A stretch of 64,000 nt of DNA from Clostridia bacterium (GCA_017441385.1 JAFRXY010000081.1:117835-181834), one strand, 5' to 3'; counted from the first letter of the stretch, positions 1 to 9,023 are shown. Numbers and translations are program-made. Notes: a model not told the origin generated them from the sequence alone.

Positions 1-2
1 AA

Positions 3-1283
3 AAGAACAACGTATTCTTCATAGTGACGATGTGGTGGTTCATCCTGTGTTTTATTATCGGCGCTTCGATCATCTGCTTTACTCCTGATATCGAGAGGAT
101 TTCATTCGATGAAAACCGGGTGCTTCAGAATGCCCCTGAGATTTCAATCAAAAGCATCAGGAGCGGCGAGTACGCGGAACAATTTGAGTCCTTTCTGTCC
201 GACAGCATTCCGGGACGCAAGCAGCTGATCAAGCTGTCTGACAGAATGCTTTCATGGATTTCGGTAAACAATTCTGACGATTTATATTATCTGGACACCA
301 CCGAGAAGGAAGTCAACGAATATTTCAACCAGACAGTATCCGAATCTGACATTTCTTCCGGAATCAGTGAAGATATCGATAAAAGCGGGACAGATGACAG
401 CCAATTAAACGAGGAAGAAGACGCCTGTTTATGGGTAAACTACAAGGACGGAAGCGTAAAAATTCTCAACAAATACCCTGAAAAGCATATGCGGCACTCC
501 GCCGAGACCCTTGACCTGCTTGCCTCGCTCTTGCCTGATGAGGGAAAGCTGTATTTCACCACCATGTCATTTCCCAGCAATGTCCGCATTTTCAGCAATA
601 ATATAAAAACCGCTTCGGGATGGGAATCAACGCTTCCCGAAAAAATGAACGCGTTGACTTCCGACAAGGTCGAATGTGTTGATTCCTATGAGATACTGGA
701 ACCGTATATCCTCGAAGGAGAAGATCTGTTTCTTCACACCAATCACCAATGGAACGATCATGGAGCGTATTATGTATTCAGCAGCATAATTGCCTCACAG
801 GGTCTTACTCCGACTCCCTTCGATGAATACAGCTATGATGTGAACCGCGTGAATAAGAGCATCTATACCGATTACTATCATTTACTGTACCCTTTGGCGC
901 CTGCGAATAACTGGCGGATCCACAATATTGATAAAAAAGAACAGCTTCGTTTTATGAATTATCATGTCGGATCCACTTCCTCCTATCTCAACGGCTCACA
1001 ATACCCGTGGAAAAAAGTGGAAACAGGTTTTCATACAGGGCGCAACGCTCTGGTGATAGGCGATTGCTTTACTTTGGCATTCACACCTTTTTTACTGCCG
1101 TATTATGACGAGGTTCATGCCACACAGTTATCCAAGGAGTATTTTAACAGGGTCAGACTGGGAACCTCTGTGACAGATATGATAGAGCGAAACAACATTA
1201 CCGATATCTACTATATCTCTTCCGAGTCGGGCGGTGTGAATACAGAAACGCTCCAGTTTCATATCAAAAAAATGCTGGATTAA
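3..1283 (+). CDS. DHHW/AlgX-like SGNH protein, 5' partial
   Basis: The reading frame is open to the left edge of the window, so the true start lies upstream; the GTG at 24 and ATG at 30 fall inside a hydrophobic N-terminal segment (about residues 4-27) that looks like a signal anchor. The rest should be extracytoplasmic. Two features recall the DHHW/AlgJ-AlgX family, which helps MBOAT acyltransferases O-acetylate cell-surface polymers: HTNHQWNDHGAY at about nucleotides 736-771 (NHQW in place of the DHHW motif) and ALVIGDCF at about 1048-1071 (GDC in place of the serine GDS box). Residues 105-135 form an acidic, Ser-rich linker. The MBOAT partner would be expected just upstream, outside the window. 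Family assignment is from motif pattern only; catalytic competence is doubtful because the usual nucleophile serine is a cysteine. Confidence 0.7.
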   Translation, partial: KNNVFFIVTMWWFILCFIIGASIICFTPDIERISFDENRVLQNAPEISIKSIRSGEYAEQFESFLSDSIPGRKQLIKLSDRMLSWISVNNSDDLYYLDTTEKEVNEYFNQTVSESDISSGISEDIDKSGTDDSQLNEEEDACLWVNYKDGSVKILNKYPEKHMRHSAETLDLLASLLPDEGKLYFTTMSFPSNVRIFSNNIKTASGWESTLPEKMNALTSDKVECVDSYEILEPYILEGEDLFLHTNHQWNDHGAYYVFSSIIASQGLTPTPFDEYSYDVNRVNKSIYTDYYHLLYPLAPANNWRIHNIDKKEQLRFMNYHVGSTSSYLNGSQYPWKKVETGFHTGRNALVIGDCFTLAFTPFLLPYYDEVHATQLSKEYFNRVRLGTSVTDMIERNNITDIYYISSESGGVNTETLQFHIKKMLD

Positions 1284-1321
1284 AAAAGCTTGCTTACGAT
1301 CGCTAAAAAAGGGGGAATAAA

Positions 1322-2758
1322 ATGAATTCGGTCAACAGAGAGAGCAGGGCGTTTCCTGTCAATGCGATAAGAATTTCTGTCGCGCTGGGAATTGTTTTTT
1401 TCATCGTTGCGGGGATAATGATGAAAAACCAATCGCTGGTCAAATCCAAGCTGGTCGGAATCATCGCTCTGGGCGGAAACTATGAAATGGCGCTGGAGTT
1501 TTTAAACGAAATAGACGCGGAAAAAGCCCCGGAGCATTATAACGACGGCATGTATAATGTGGGTCAGTCTATGATAAAAAGAGGAGACTACGATTCTGCG
1601 CTGGAATGCTTTTCAGGGCTGGGAGATTATTCCGACAGTAAGCAAATGTGCATTCTCTGTCATCAGAAAAAGGCTGAAAAGCTCATGTCGGAAGGAGATT
1701 ATTTCGCTGCGTCGGATGTCCTGAAAGATTACCTTCATTCCGATTGGAGCGGGGAACTGTATAAGGAGTGTCAGTACAATATCGCTTTGGACAAAATCGA
1801 AAACGGCGACTGGCTTGTAGGCGTTAAACTTCTTTGGAGCATCAGAGAATACCGCGACGCGAAATCTCTTGCAGAAAAGACAGCGCGTGAAAAATCGGGT
1901 GAATCCGATATTCAAAAGATTCTGAACAGCGAAGACACCATTGATTCTTCCATCATGCAGGATTATATCGTTCTCAAAGATAACAGAAATCTTCTGAAAA
2001 ACGGCTCCATTGCCGTAGGATTTTATCACACGGTAGGACTGCGACAGAACGGAACCGTGTTAGCCTGCGGCAGGAATGAACAGGGTCAATGCAACACCGA
2101 GGGCTGGAAGAATGCGGTCATGGTGGCGGCCGGTGCGTATCATACCGTTGCCCTTCTTTCTGACGGAACCGTGGTTGCCTGCGGCGACAACAGCTGCGGT
2201 CAGTGCAATGTCGGCGGATGGAAAAATGTGGTGCAGATTGCGGCTTCTGATTATAATACCGCCGCGCTTCTTGCGGACGGCACCGTTGTGACATGCGGAT
2301 TCAATGAATGGCAGCAGACTGCAAACTGGAACCATATGGAAAGCATATGCGCCGGCACATATTCCCTCTGCGGTATCACTATGAACGGTGAAATGATGAC
2401 CACACATCCTTCCTTTCTTTTGGAAGATAAGCTGACCGACATCGGAACATCAACCGCGTTTTCCATCGGCCTGACATATGCCGGGGATGTGATCTATTCG
2501 GCAGAAACACCCTGCAAATGGAATAAGGCGGTTGCGGTCTATGCCGGAGGAGAAACTGTGGCCGTGATTGACAGGAATTTCAAGCCGTCTGTTTACCATC
2601 GCAGAAAAGCCATGTATTACGAACTGCCGGAAGGCAGGGCGGTTTCGATTTCATTGGGGGGAACCCATTTCGCCGTTCGTTACGATGACGGCAGCGTGTT
2701 CTGCGCGGGTCTGAATGACGACGGTCAGTGTGACACGTCCGGCTGGAATCTGAACTGA
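1322..2758 (+). CDS. Membrane-anchored TPR and RCC1-repeat protein
   Basis: 478 residues preceded by GGGGGA 6 bases before the ATG. One membrane segment lies at residues 17-37 (ALGIVFFIVAGIMM). Residues 45-200 contain TPR-like helical repeats (for example RGDYDSALECFSGLGDYSDS). From about residue 235 there are RCC1/BNR-type blade repeats, each with the pattern HTV-L-DGTV-ACG-N--GQC: GFYHTVGLRQNGTVLACG, GAYHTVALLSDGTVVACG, then degenerate copies and a final DDGSVFCAGLNDDGQC. RCC1 repeats fold as a beta-propeller and bind protein partners; in bacteria they are usually at the cell surface. It follows the DHHW gene by 38 bases and is probably cotranscribed, ending in a hairpin at 2782. The specific partner is unknown. 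Confidence 0.7.
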   Translation: MNSVNRESRAFPVNAIRISVALGIVFFIVAGIMMKNQSLVKSKLVGIIALGGNYEMALEFLNEIDAEKAPEHYNDGMYNVGQSMIKRGDYDSALECFSGLGDYSDSKQMCILCHQKKAEKLMSEGDYFAASDVLKDYLHSDWSGELYKECQYNIALDKIENGDWLVGVKLLWSIREYRDAKSLAEKTAREKSGESDIQKILNSEDTIDSSIMQDYIVLKDNRNLLKNGSIAVGFYHTVGLRQNGTVLACGRNEQGQCNTEGWKNAVMVAAGAYHTVALLSDGTVVACGDNSCGQCNVGGWKNVVQIAASDYNTAALLADGTVVTCGFNEWQQTANWNHMESICAGTYSLCGITMNGEMMTTHPSFLLEDKLTDIGTSTAFSIGLTYAGDVIYSAETPCKWNKAVAVYAGGETVAVIDRNFKPSVYHRRKAMYYELPEGRAVSISLGGTHFAVRYDDGSVFCAGLNDDGQCDTSGWNLN

Positions 2759-2781
2759 TACTCATTGTCAATAACCATTAT

Positions 2782-2822
2782 ACCGCAATACGGAGTTGAA
2801 TTCACTTCGTGTTGCGGTTTTT
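2782..2822 (+). terminator. Rho-independent terminator
   Basis: An 11-bp stem (2782-2792 with 2808-2818, one G-T pair) is followed by a run of five or more T. It closes the unit containing the DHHW and RCC1-repeat genes. Confidence 0.7.
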
Positions 2823-2862
2823 GCATGTCAGTCTGTGATATGCTCATCTTGGTAAAATAGGC

Positions 2863-2892
2863 TTGCATTCTGCGGAAAAGATATGCTATATT
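2863..2892 (+). promoter_or_regulatory. Promoter of LytTR-ABC operon
   Basis: TTGCAT at 2863, an 18-base spacer and TATATT at 2887 stand 24 bases before the LytTR gene start. This is a reasonable but not consensus sigma-70 promoter. Confidence 0.45.
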
Positions 2893-2915
2893 GTACCTGC
2901 AAGGGAGGTAAGGAT

Positions 2916-3353
2916 TTGAAGATCCACATTATCTATGACGACAAAGCGGAGGAACCGGAGATCACCGTGATCTGCCGTGAGTTGAACGAAGAAGTGAGAA
3001 AAATCCTGTCTGCCGCCGAGATGAGCGTGAACAAGCTGACAGGCGTGAAAGACGGACAGGTGTATATTCTGCGGCACAGCGATGTGATCTATATCGATAC
3101 AGTAGACAAAAAGATTTTCATTTATACGCAGGAGGATGTTTATGAAACGCAGTTCCGGCTGTACGAGCTGGAGAAGCAGCTTCCGTGCGGAGATTTCTTC
3201 CGGGCGAATAAATCCTGCATTGTGGGAATCAGGCATATCCGTTCCATCCGTGCGGATATTGACGGGCGGCTGTTGCTGACGATGGATACAGGCGACAAGC
3301 TGTGGGTGTCCAGACAGTATGCAGCGGAATTCAGAAAAAAGATTGGCATGTAA
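2916..3353 (+). CDS. LytTR-domain DNA-binding regulator
   Basis: The best start is TTG at 2916, 7 bases after GGGAGGT, giving 145 residues (MKIHIIYDD...); an upstream ATG at 2883 lacks a ribosome binding site. Residues 45-145 form a LytTR domain: the segments ILRHSDVIYIDTVDKKIFIYT, FFRANKSCIVGIRHIRSIR and the C-terminal WVSRQYAAEFRKKIG are typical. There is no receiver domain, so it is a stand-alone LytTR regulator of the kind encoded beside DUF3021 membrane proteins. It heads a four-gene operon with DUF3021, an ABC ATPase and an ABC permease, and probably controls its own operon. The inducing signal is unknown. Confidence 0.85.
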   Translation: MKIHIIYDDKAEEPEITVICRELNEEVRKILSAAEMSVNKLTGVKDGQVYILRHSDVIYIDTVDKKIFIYTQEDVYETQFRLYELEKQLPCGDFFRANKSCIVGIRHIRSIRADIDGRLLLTMDTGDKLWVSRQYAAEFRKKIGM

Positions 3354-3381
3354 ATTAATTTGACAAGGAGAGAAAACAAAA

Positions 3382-3873
3382 ATGGATAACAAACGAATCA
3401 TATCATCCACCGCCGGAATATTCACCCTGTCGCTGGGGTTTGTCAGCGCCTTCAATCTGATGCTCGGCGGCAGCGCCGAGGAACTCAGAAGCGTGTCGCA
3501 GCTTTTCGCGCTTTGCGGCGAAGGCATTTCCTTCACCGCGCTTGCGGAATTGCTGGCGCTGTCCTTTCTCATTTCGCTGGCACGGTTCCTGTGGTTCTCG
3601 GAGCGACTGTTCAAAAATATGCTCATGGTCAACCGCGTCACTTTCATGCTGATCAGTGTATTTCTGGCAGCCGGAGCCTGTTCGGTGCTTTTCGGCTGGT
3701 TCCCTGCGGGAATGTGGCAGGCGTGGGTCGGATTTACGTTCAGTTTCGTACTGGGAACCGCAGTGAGCTTTGCGACCATGGCCATCAGCACCAAAGCGGA
3801 GAGTAAAAAATACCAGCAGAATCTCAATTCATACAATCACTCAGAGGAAAACAGGGGTGAAGACAATGACTGA
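3382..3873 (+). CDS. DUF3021 family membrane protein
   Basis: 163 residues with four predicted membrane helices (about 8-27, 48-70, 85-105, 115-135) and a polar tail. AAGGAGAG precedes the ATG at good spacing. DUF3021 proteins are nearly always encoded immediately after a LytTR regulator, as here, and are thought to modulate its activity at the membrane. Its stop codon overlaps the start of the ABC ATPase gene by 8 bases, which suggests translational coupling. No enzymatic motif is visible. Confidence 0.8.
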   Translation: MDNKRIISSTAGIFTLSLGFVSAFNLMLGGSAEELRSVSQLFALCGEGISFTALAELLALSFLISLARFLWFSERLFKNMLMVNRVTFMLISVFLAAGACSVLFGWFPAGMWQAWVGFTFSFVLGTAVSFATMAISTKAESKKYQQNLNSYNHSEENRGEDND

Positions 3874-4720
3874 CAACAGCGTAATCAGACTGCACGAAGT
3901 GAAACGCAGCTTCGGCGAAAAGCAGGTGCTCAAAGGAGTATCATTCGAGGTAAACAAGGGGGAAATCTTCGGACTGCTTGGCCCTTCGGGAGCCGGCAAG
4001 ACGACGATCATCAACATTCTCACCGGGCAGCTTTCCTGCGGAGGCTGCGCCGAGATATTCGGTGTGAGCTGCGGGAAAATCGGACGGGAGGTCTACCGCC
4101 GGACGGGTGCGGTGCTGGACAACTGCGGGCTTTACGAGCGTCTTACCTGCGCGGATAATTTAAAGCTGCACGCGAGAATTCACCGTGTAGACTTTTCCCG
4201 GATTCAGGAGGCGCTGACGCAGGTCGGGCTGGAGGGCTGCGAGGGAAAAAAGGTCAAGGCGCTTTCCAAGGGAATGAAGCAGCGGCTGGCGCTTGCCCGA
4301 GCCATTCTGCACAGTCCGGAGCTGCTCTTTCTCGACGAGCCGACCAGCGGACTTGATCCTGCGACGGCTGCCGAGATTCATTTGCTGATGAACAGCCTGC
4401 GAGGAAGCGGCACGACTATTTTTCTCACTACGCACAATATGGACGAAGCTTACCGCATGTGCGACAGGATCGCCCTGCTGAGCGAAGGAAATATAGCCGA
4501 ATGCGGCGAACCAGCGGAGCTTTGCCGGAAATATTGCAGCAATTCCGAACTGAGCATTGTCACGAACGACGAGCAAAAGCTGTCGCTGGAAAACACACCG
4601 GAAAACGCAGAAGCGATAGCGGCTCTTATTCGGGATAGTAAGCTGAAATCCATTCATTCTTCGGAGCCCGACCTGGGAACGGTATTTCTCAGACTCACCG
4701 GAAAGGAGCTGGACAAATGA
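3866..4720 (+). CDS. ABC transporter ATP-binding protein
   Basis: 284 residues from ATG 3866; the longer open frame upstream overlaps DUF3021 and is not coding. Walker A is GPSGAGKTT (about residue 42), signature LSKGMKQRLALARA (about 134), Walker B LLFLDEPTSGLDP and H-loop LTTHNMDEA. The layout matches drug/lipid ABC-2 exporter ATPases (CcmA/DrrA type). It partners the permease that follows with a 4-base overlap. Regulation by the adjacent LytTR-DUF3021 pair suggests a stress- or toxin-responsive exporter; the substrate cannot be told. Confidence 0.9.
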   Translation: MTDNSVIRLHEVKRSFGEKQVLKGVSFEVNKGEIFGLLGPSGAGKTTIINILTGQLSCGGCAEIFGVSCGKIGREVYRRTGAVLDNCGLYERLTCADNLKLHARIHRVDFSRIQEALTQVGLEGCEGKKVKALSKGMKQRLALARAILHSPELLFLDEPTSGLDPATAAEIHLLMNSLRGSGTTIFLTTHNMDEAYRMCDRIALLSEGNIAECGEPAELCRKYCSNSELSIVTNDEQKLSLENTPENAEAIAALIRDSKLKSIHSSEPDLGTVFLRLTGKELDK

Positions 4721-5400
4721 AAACCATTGCCGCTTTACTGATCAAGCAGTGCAAGGATTCTCTGCATAATCTGCCTTCGCTGATGATACTCATTATCTAT
4801 CCGGCGGTCGCCTTCATCATGAGTACCGCCATGCAGGGCGAGGAAAAAATGGGCGACATCTTCATTCCAATGTTCGCGGCGATGCACTGTTCCTTCGCGC
4901 CGCTGGTCATCTCATCCAATATCCTCTCGGAGGAAAAGGAGAAGGGAACTCTTCGTTCTTTGGTGATGGCGGGTGTAAGCAGGATTCAATATCTGGTCAG
5001 CCTGTTTATTTTTGTGCTGATCGCGGTGATGCTCACCGGCAGCGCCTTTCTGCTGATGAAGCCGGTGACCTCGTTCTACGCCGAGGCTTTTGCGGCCGCT
5101 ATGCTGCTGGGGTCGGCTGTTTCGGCTGTGATCGGCATGTGTATAGGCTTGTACTCCAAGAACGTGACGGCTGCCAACGGCATTGCCGTACCGGTGGGGT
5201 TGGTATTTGCACTGCTTCCCATGCTGGGACAATTCAACTCCAGCCTGTCAAAAGCTGCGGAATTCACCTACAGCGGACAGCTCCGGACGGTGTTTGAGGG
5301 AGGCGGATTTACAACGCAGACATGGCTTGTTTCCGTTGCTTACCTTGCGGCGCTTTCCTTCCTTCTGGTGATCCTGTTCCGGCGGAAGAGACTGGAATGA
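4717..5400 (+). CDS. ABC-2 type transporter permease
   Basis: 227 residues with six predicted helices: about 20-38, 49-68, 93-113, 123-145, 153-172 and 202-221. The start overlaps the ATPase gene by 4 bases (ATGA). The motif ILSEEKEKGTLRSL between helices 2 and 3 is the hallmark of ABC-2 permeases and contacts the ATPase. It would act as a homodimer with the preceding ATPase to export an unknown substrate. It is the last gene of the operon; a hairpin follows 24 bases later. Confidence 0.88.
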   Translation: MKTIAALLIKQCKDSLHNLPSLMILIIYPAVAFIMSTAMQGEEKMGDIFIPMFAAMHCSFAPLVISSNILSEEKEKGTLRSLVMAGVSRIQYLVSLFIFVLIAVMLTGSAFLLMKPVTSFYAEAFAAAMLLGSAVSAVIGMCIGLYSKNVTAANGIAVPVGLVFALLPMLGQFNSSLSKAAEFTYSGQLRTVFEGGGFTTQTWLVSVAYLAALSFLLVILFRRKRLE

Positions 5401-5424
5401 AATTTCAATCAGAAAAACACAAAA

Positions 5425-5482
5425 AAAGCTCCTTACAGATTGATCGGAACGGATTGTTTTTCCGATTTCTGTAAGGAGCTTT
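5425..5482. terminator. Bidirectional terminator
   Basis: A perfect 15-bp stem (5425-5439 with 5468-5482) lies between the convergent ABC permease and Rpn genes. A-rich sequence on the left gives the reverse-strand transcript a T run, so it can serve both genes. Confidence 0.8.
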
Positions 5483-5506
5483 GTTGTAAATGGATTGTCT
5501 GTTAAA

Positions 5507-6412
5507 TCAGACCGTTTGCATTTTGGCTTCAAATTCCGGAACCGTCATATGAACCTTCTCAGCCGCCTGTGAGACTGACAGCACTCCGTCTTTGACTAGC
5601 TCCATGAAGGCCTGTAATTTGCCTTCCGCTCTGCCTTCCGCTCTGCCTTCCGCTCTGCCTTCCTCGAGTCCCTGCTCTCTTCCCTCGGCTCTCTGCTCGG
5701 CAAAGGTTCTCGCTTCATCGTATTCAGTAATAAACATACTCTTTACCTCCGCTCTGTTGGTCATTAAAAAGGGCTTGATCAGCGAATCCTCCGGCATCTC
5801 GGCGATCGCCAGATCAATTGCCACCGCAAAATTGCGCGTTCTTTTCAGGTTTTTTCTGACACTGTAAACAAAATAAGAATAATCGTTCAGCGCCTTGCAA
5901 TCCTTGAGAAGCTCGCCGTTGTGGCCGTAATTGATGTTGATCATCGTCACCCTGACTTCAATATCCGGGTCGGAACCGGGCGTAAACGCGTCGGACAGCT
6001 TTAAGACGACCCTGTCCTCGGTTTCTTTAACGCCGTTGTAAAAGCAGACGCATTTCGGTGTAGGCGCGTGCTGCTGCAAGGAACTGAACCGGTGATAATC
6101 CTCGTGCGTTTCAATGTAGCTGTCGTAAATCATACCGGCGTAAATCAGCAATCTCATCGGCATATTGGGGTTGAATGTGGACTGATGCTCGTAGAAATTG
6201 AAGGTGTCGGCAATGAGGAATGACACGTCGTTCTTCATACCCATATACACCGCGTCCTCAATGGTATTGAAGGTCAGGTCGTCCGGCTCGGTGTAATGGG
6301 AACCGTTCATGGCGTTGTAGAGGCTGAGCGTCCACTCCTTGTTATCGGGATGACCGAAGATGAATTTGAATAGCCGGTCCTTGTATTCGCGGTTTACCTT
6401 GCTGTCAGACAT
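5507..6412 (-). CDS. Rpn family PD-(D/E)XK nuclease/putative transposase
   Basis: 301 residues from the ATG at 6412, 10 bases after GGGAGG; an ATG three codons earlier is too close to that site. The N-terminal two thirds match the Rpn/PDDEXK_2 family: KDRLFKFIFG near the start, then D62 in NDVSFLIAD and E75-H-Q77 in FNFYEHQST form the PD-(D/E)XK core. RpnA of E. coli is a DNA nuclease that promotes RecA-independent recombination; clostridial members are often annotated as transposases but have no terminal repeats. Residues about 245-265 are a repeated EGRA linker, followed by a helical tail. The gene stands alone between convergent transcription units. Real mobility is unproven. Confidence 0.8.
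   Translation of the reverse strand: MSDSKVNREYKDRLFKFIFGHPDNKEWTLSLYNAMNGSHYTEPDDLTFNTIEDAVYMGMKNDVSFLIADTFNFYEHQSTFNPNMPMRLLIYAGMIYDSYIETHEDYHRFSSLQQHAPTPKCVCFYNGVKETEDRVVLKLSDAFTPGSDPDIEVRVTMININYGHNGELLKDCKALNDYSYFVYSVRKNLKRTRNFAVAIDLAIAEMPEDSLIKPFLMTNRAEVKSMFITEYDEARTFAEQRAEGREQGLEEGRAEGRAEGRAEGKLQAFMELVKDGVLSVSQAAEKVHMTVPEFEAKMQTV
5621..5664 (-). repeat. 12-bp tandem repeat coding for EGRA units
   Basis: About 3.5 copies of a 12-base unit (TCTGCCTTCCGC on the plus strand) encode the EGRAEGRAEGRAEG linker of the Rpn nuclease. In-frame units can expand or contract without frameshift. Confidence 0.85.
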
Positions 6413-6522
6413 GGGTATCATTCCTCCCTTTTACAAATATATTATACTCCTTTTTTCTGATAACGTCAAGGGAAAAGAGAAGAATTGCGGCAGGCGTTTT
6501 GTCGTGAAACCCGACACAAAGA

Positions 6523-6566
6523 AAAACCACCGCGCGGCAGGCTTGATGTAGTGACCTGTCGCACGG
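6523..6566 (-). terminator. Terminator of serC-serA
   Basis: On the minus strand a 12-bp stem with one mismatch (6555-6566 with 6530-6541) is followed by TGGTTTTTCTTT. It lies 29 bases after the serA stop codon. Confidence 0.65.
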
Positions 6567-6594
6567 TAGGCATTGATTGAATGGAATAAAAAAC

Positions 6595-7758
6595 TCAGCC
6601 GATAAATCTCACACGGATCACGCCGTCGATCTCTGAAAAAGCAGCCTTGGCAGCGTCGCTGATTTCACCCGCGAAGTCGAGAATGCTGTAGGCGTAGTCA
6701 CCCTTGGACTTGCTGAGCATGTTCTCGATATTCAGGCCCTCTCCGGAAACGATGGCAGAGAGCTTGGTGAGTACGTTGGGAACATTCTTGTGCAGAACAC
6801 ATACGCGCTTGGCGGCGACAGGGCCGGCATCGATGTTGGGATAATTGACGGAATTGATAATGGAACCGTTTTCAAGATAATTCTTGATCTCATCAACCGC
6901 CATCATAGCGCAGTTGTCCTCCGATTCGGGAGTGGAAGCGCCGAGGTGGGGAATGGCAACAATGCCTTCCACATCGAGAACTTCGTCGTCCGGGAAGTCG
7001 ATGACATAGGAAGCAACCTTTCCGTTGGCGAGTGCTGCCTTGATGTCGTCGTTGTTGACAAGACCGCCGCGTGCGAAATTCATGATTCTCACGCCGTCCT
7101 TCATGGTGGCGATGGACTCGGCGTTGACCATGTTCTTGGTTTCGGGAATGAGCGGGACATGAATGGTGATGATGTCGCTCTGCTCAAAGATAGCTTTGAT
7201 CTCCTTGACAAGTCTGACCTTGCGGGAGAGTCTGAGAGCCACGTCAACCGAAAGGAAGGGATCGTAGCCGATGACGTTCATGCCGAGCGCGGCAGCGTCG
7301 TTGGCAACCAGACCGCCGATGGCGCCAAGGCCAATCACGCCGAGGGTCTTACCCTTGATTTCAGGGCCGACAAACTGGCTCTTGCCTTTCTCGACCATCT
7401 TGCCGACCTGATCGCCGTTGCCCTTGAGGGTCTTGGCCCACTGGGTTGCGGGAAGGACGTTTCTGGAGGAGAAGATCATCGCGCCCAGCACCAGCTCGGC
7501 AACGGCGTTGGCGTTGGCACCGGGAGTGTTGAAGACCACAATGCCCTTCTCGGCACACTTGTCGAGCGGAATGTTGTTGACGCCCGCGCCGGCTCTCGCA
7601 ATGGCGAGCAGGCTCTCCGGAAGCTCCATGTCGTGCATGGCTGCCGAACGGACGAGTATCGCGTCTGGCTCCTGAATGCCTTCGCCGCAGTTGTAGCCCG
7701 CGCCGAAACGGTCGAGACCGATCTTTGCGATTTTATTTAATGTAAGAATATTTGCCAT
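6595..7758 (-). CDS. serA: D-3-phosphoglycerate dehydrogenase
   Basis: 387 residues, the short ACT-containing form of PGDH. It oxidises 3-phosphoglycerate to 3-phosphohydroxypyruvate with NAD, the first step of serine synthesis in the cytoplasm. The Rossmann motif GLGAIGG is at 143-149, the catalytic residues are R230 (NFARGGLVN), E259 (FPDDEVLD) and H271 (IPHLGASTPES), and residues about 318-387 are an ACT domain, the likely serine-sensing part. It lies 24 bases after serC on the same strand and is surely cotranscribed. Function is confident from motifs and the neighbour. Confidence 0.95.
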   Translation of the reverse strand: MANILTLNKIAKIGLDRFGAGYNCGEGIQEPDAILVRSAAMHDMELPESLLAIARAGAGVNNIPLDKCAEKGIVVFNTPGANANAVAELVLGAMIFSSRNVLPATQWAKTLKGNGDQVGKMVEKGKSQFVGPEIKGKTLGVIGLGAIGGLVANDAAALGMNVIGYDPFLSVDVALRLSRKVRLVKEIKAIFEQSDIITIHVPLIPETKNMVNAESIATMKDGVRIMNFARGGLVNNDDIKAALANGKVASYVIDFPDDEVLDVEGIVAIPHLGASTPESEDNCAMMAVDEIKNYLENGSIINSVNYPNIDAGPVAAKRVCVLHKNVPNVLTKLSAIVSGEGLNIENMLSKSKGDYAYSILDFAGEISDAAKAAFSEIDGVIRVRFIG

Positions 7759-7782
7759 GTTAATTCATCTCCGTTTATTATA

Positions 7783-8868
7783 TTACTTGCTGTTTTCCGC
7801 CTCAAACTTCTTCATGAATTCAACCAGCTTCTCAACGCCTTCGATGGGCATCGCGTTGTAGATGGAAGCTCTCATGCCGCCGACGGAACGGTGACCCTTA
7901 AGGTTGACAAAGCCGGCCGCGGTGGATTCCTTGACGAACTTCGCGTCAAGCTCCTCATCGCCTGTGACAAAGGGAACGTTCATGAGCGAACGGTCTTCCG
8001 GAACAACGGTACCCTTGAAGAGCTTGGAGCTGTCGAGGAAATCGTAGAGCAGCTTCGCTTTCTTCTCATTAAGCTCTTTCATAGCCTCCAGACCGCCCAT
8101 CTTCTTGATCCACTTGAAGGTCAGGCCGGCTATGTAGATGGCGTAGCAGGGAGGTGTGTTGTAAAGGGAATCGGAATCGGCGTGAATCTTGTAGTTCAGC
8201 ATGGTGGGAGTGATGTCCATAGCGTTGCCGATGAGATCCTCACGGATGATGACGATGGTCACGCCCGCGCAGGCGACGTTCTTCTGAGCGCCGGCAAAGA
8301 GCAGGCCGAACTTGCTCACGTCGATCGGCTCGGAAAGAATGTTGGAGGAAATATCGGCTACCAGCGGCACATCGCCGGTATCGGGAAGGGTGTTCCACTT
8401 GGTGCCGTAAATGGTGTTGTTGAGGCAGATATGCACGTAATCGGCGTCGGGTCTGAAATCGTCCTTGGTTACCTTGGGAATATAAGAGAAAGTCTTATCC
8501 TTGGAGGAAGCGACAGCCTTTGCGTCGCCGTATCTCGCGGCTTCCTCGTAAGCCTTCTTAGCCCACTGACCGGTGATGACGAAATCGGCTTTGCCGTTTT
8601 TGGTCATGAGGTTCATGGGAATCATGGCAAACTGGGTGGAAGCGCCGCCCTGCAGGAAAAGCACCTTGTAATCATCGGGAATATTCATGATTTCGCGGAG
8701 ATCGGCCTCGGCGTCCTTGATGATCTTGTCATAGACCTTGGAGCGGTGGCTCATCTCCATGACAGACTGACCGCTGCCCTGATAGTCGAGCATTTCGTCC
8801 GCTGCCTGCTTGAGGACTTCCTCAGGAAGCATGGAAGGACCTGCGGAAAAATTATAAACTCTTGCCAT
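7783..8868 (-). CDS. serC: Phosphoserine aminotransferase
   Basis: 361 residues from the ATG at 8868, preceded by GGAGGT at 8-base spacing; the 30-residue upstream extension has no family character. It transaminates 3-phosphohydroxypyruvate with glutamate to give phosphoserine, using pyridoxal phosphate. MARVYNFSAGPSMLPEEVL is the classic SerC start; D172 (ADISSN) and the Schiff-base lysine K196 (FAGAQKN) are in place. It precedes serA in a two-gene operon that covers the first two steps of serine synthesis; no serB-type phosphatase is next to it. Confidence 0.96.
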   Translation of the reverse strand: MARVYNFSAGPSMLPEEVLKQAADEMLDYQGSGQSVMEMSHRSKVYDKIIKDAEADLREIMNIPDDYKVLFLQGGASTQFAMIPMNLMTKNGKADFVITGQWAKKAYEEAARYGDAKAVASSKDKTFSYIPKVTKDDFRPDADYVHICLNNTIYGTKWNTLPDTGDVPLVADISSNILSEPIDVSKFGLLFAGAQKNVACAGVTIVIIREDLIGNAMDITPTMLNYKIHADSDSLYNTPPCYAIYIAGLTFKWIKKMGGLEAMKELNEKKAKLLYDFLDSSKLFKGTVVPEDRSLMNVPFVTGDEELDAKFVKESTAAGFVNLKGHRSVGGMRASIYNAMPIEGVEKLVEFMKKFEAENSK

Positions 8869-9023
8869 AGTAAAATACCTCCAAAAAAATAAATCCATGC
8901 GACGGCGGCAACAGGTCAAAGGAAAATCGCTTGCCGTCTGGTCACACATTAATAACAATTATAGATGGAAAAAAGGCCGCTGTCAATCTTTTTTGCAAAA
9001 AATAAGCAAATATTTAACAAATA

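Noticed and set aside
5507..6412. Treating the Rpn gene as part of an insertion sequence
   Set aside because: No terminal inverted repeats or target duplication flank it; the only hairpin is a terminator for the convergent ABC operon.
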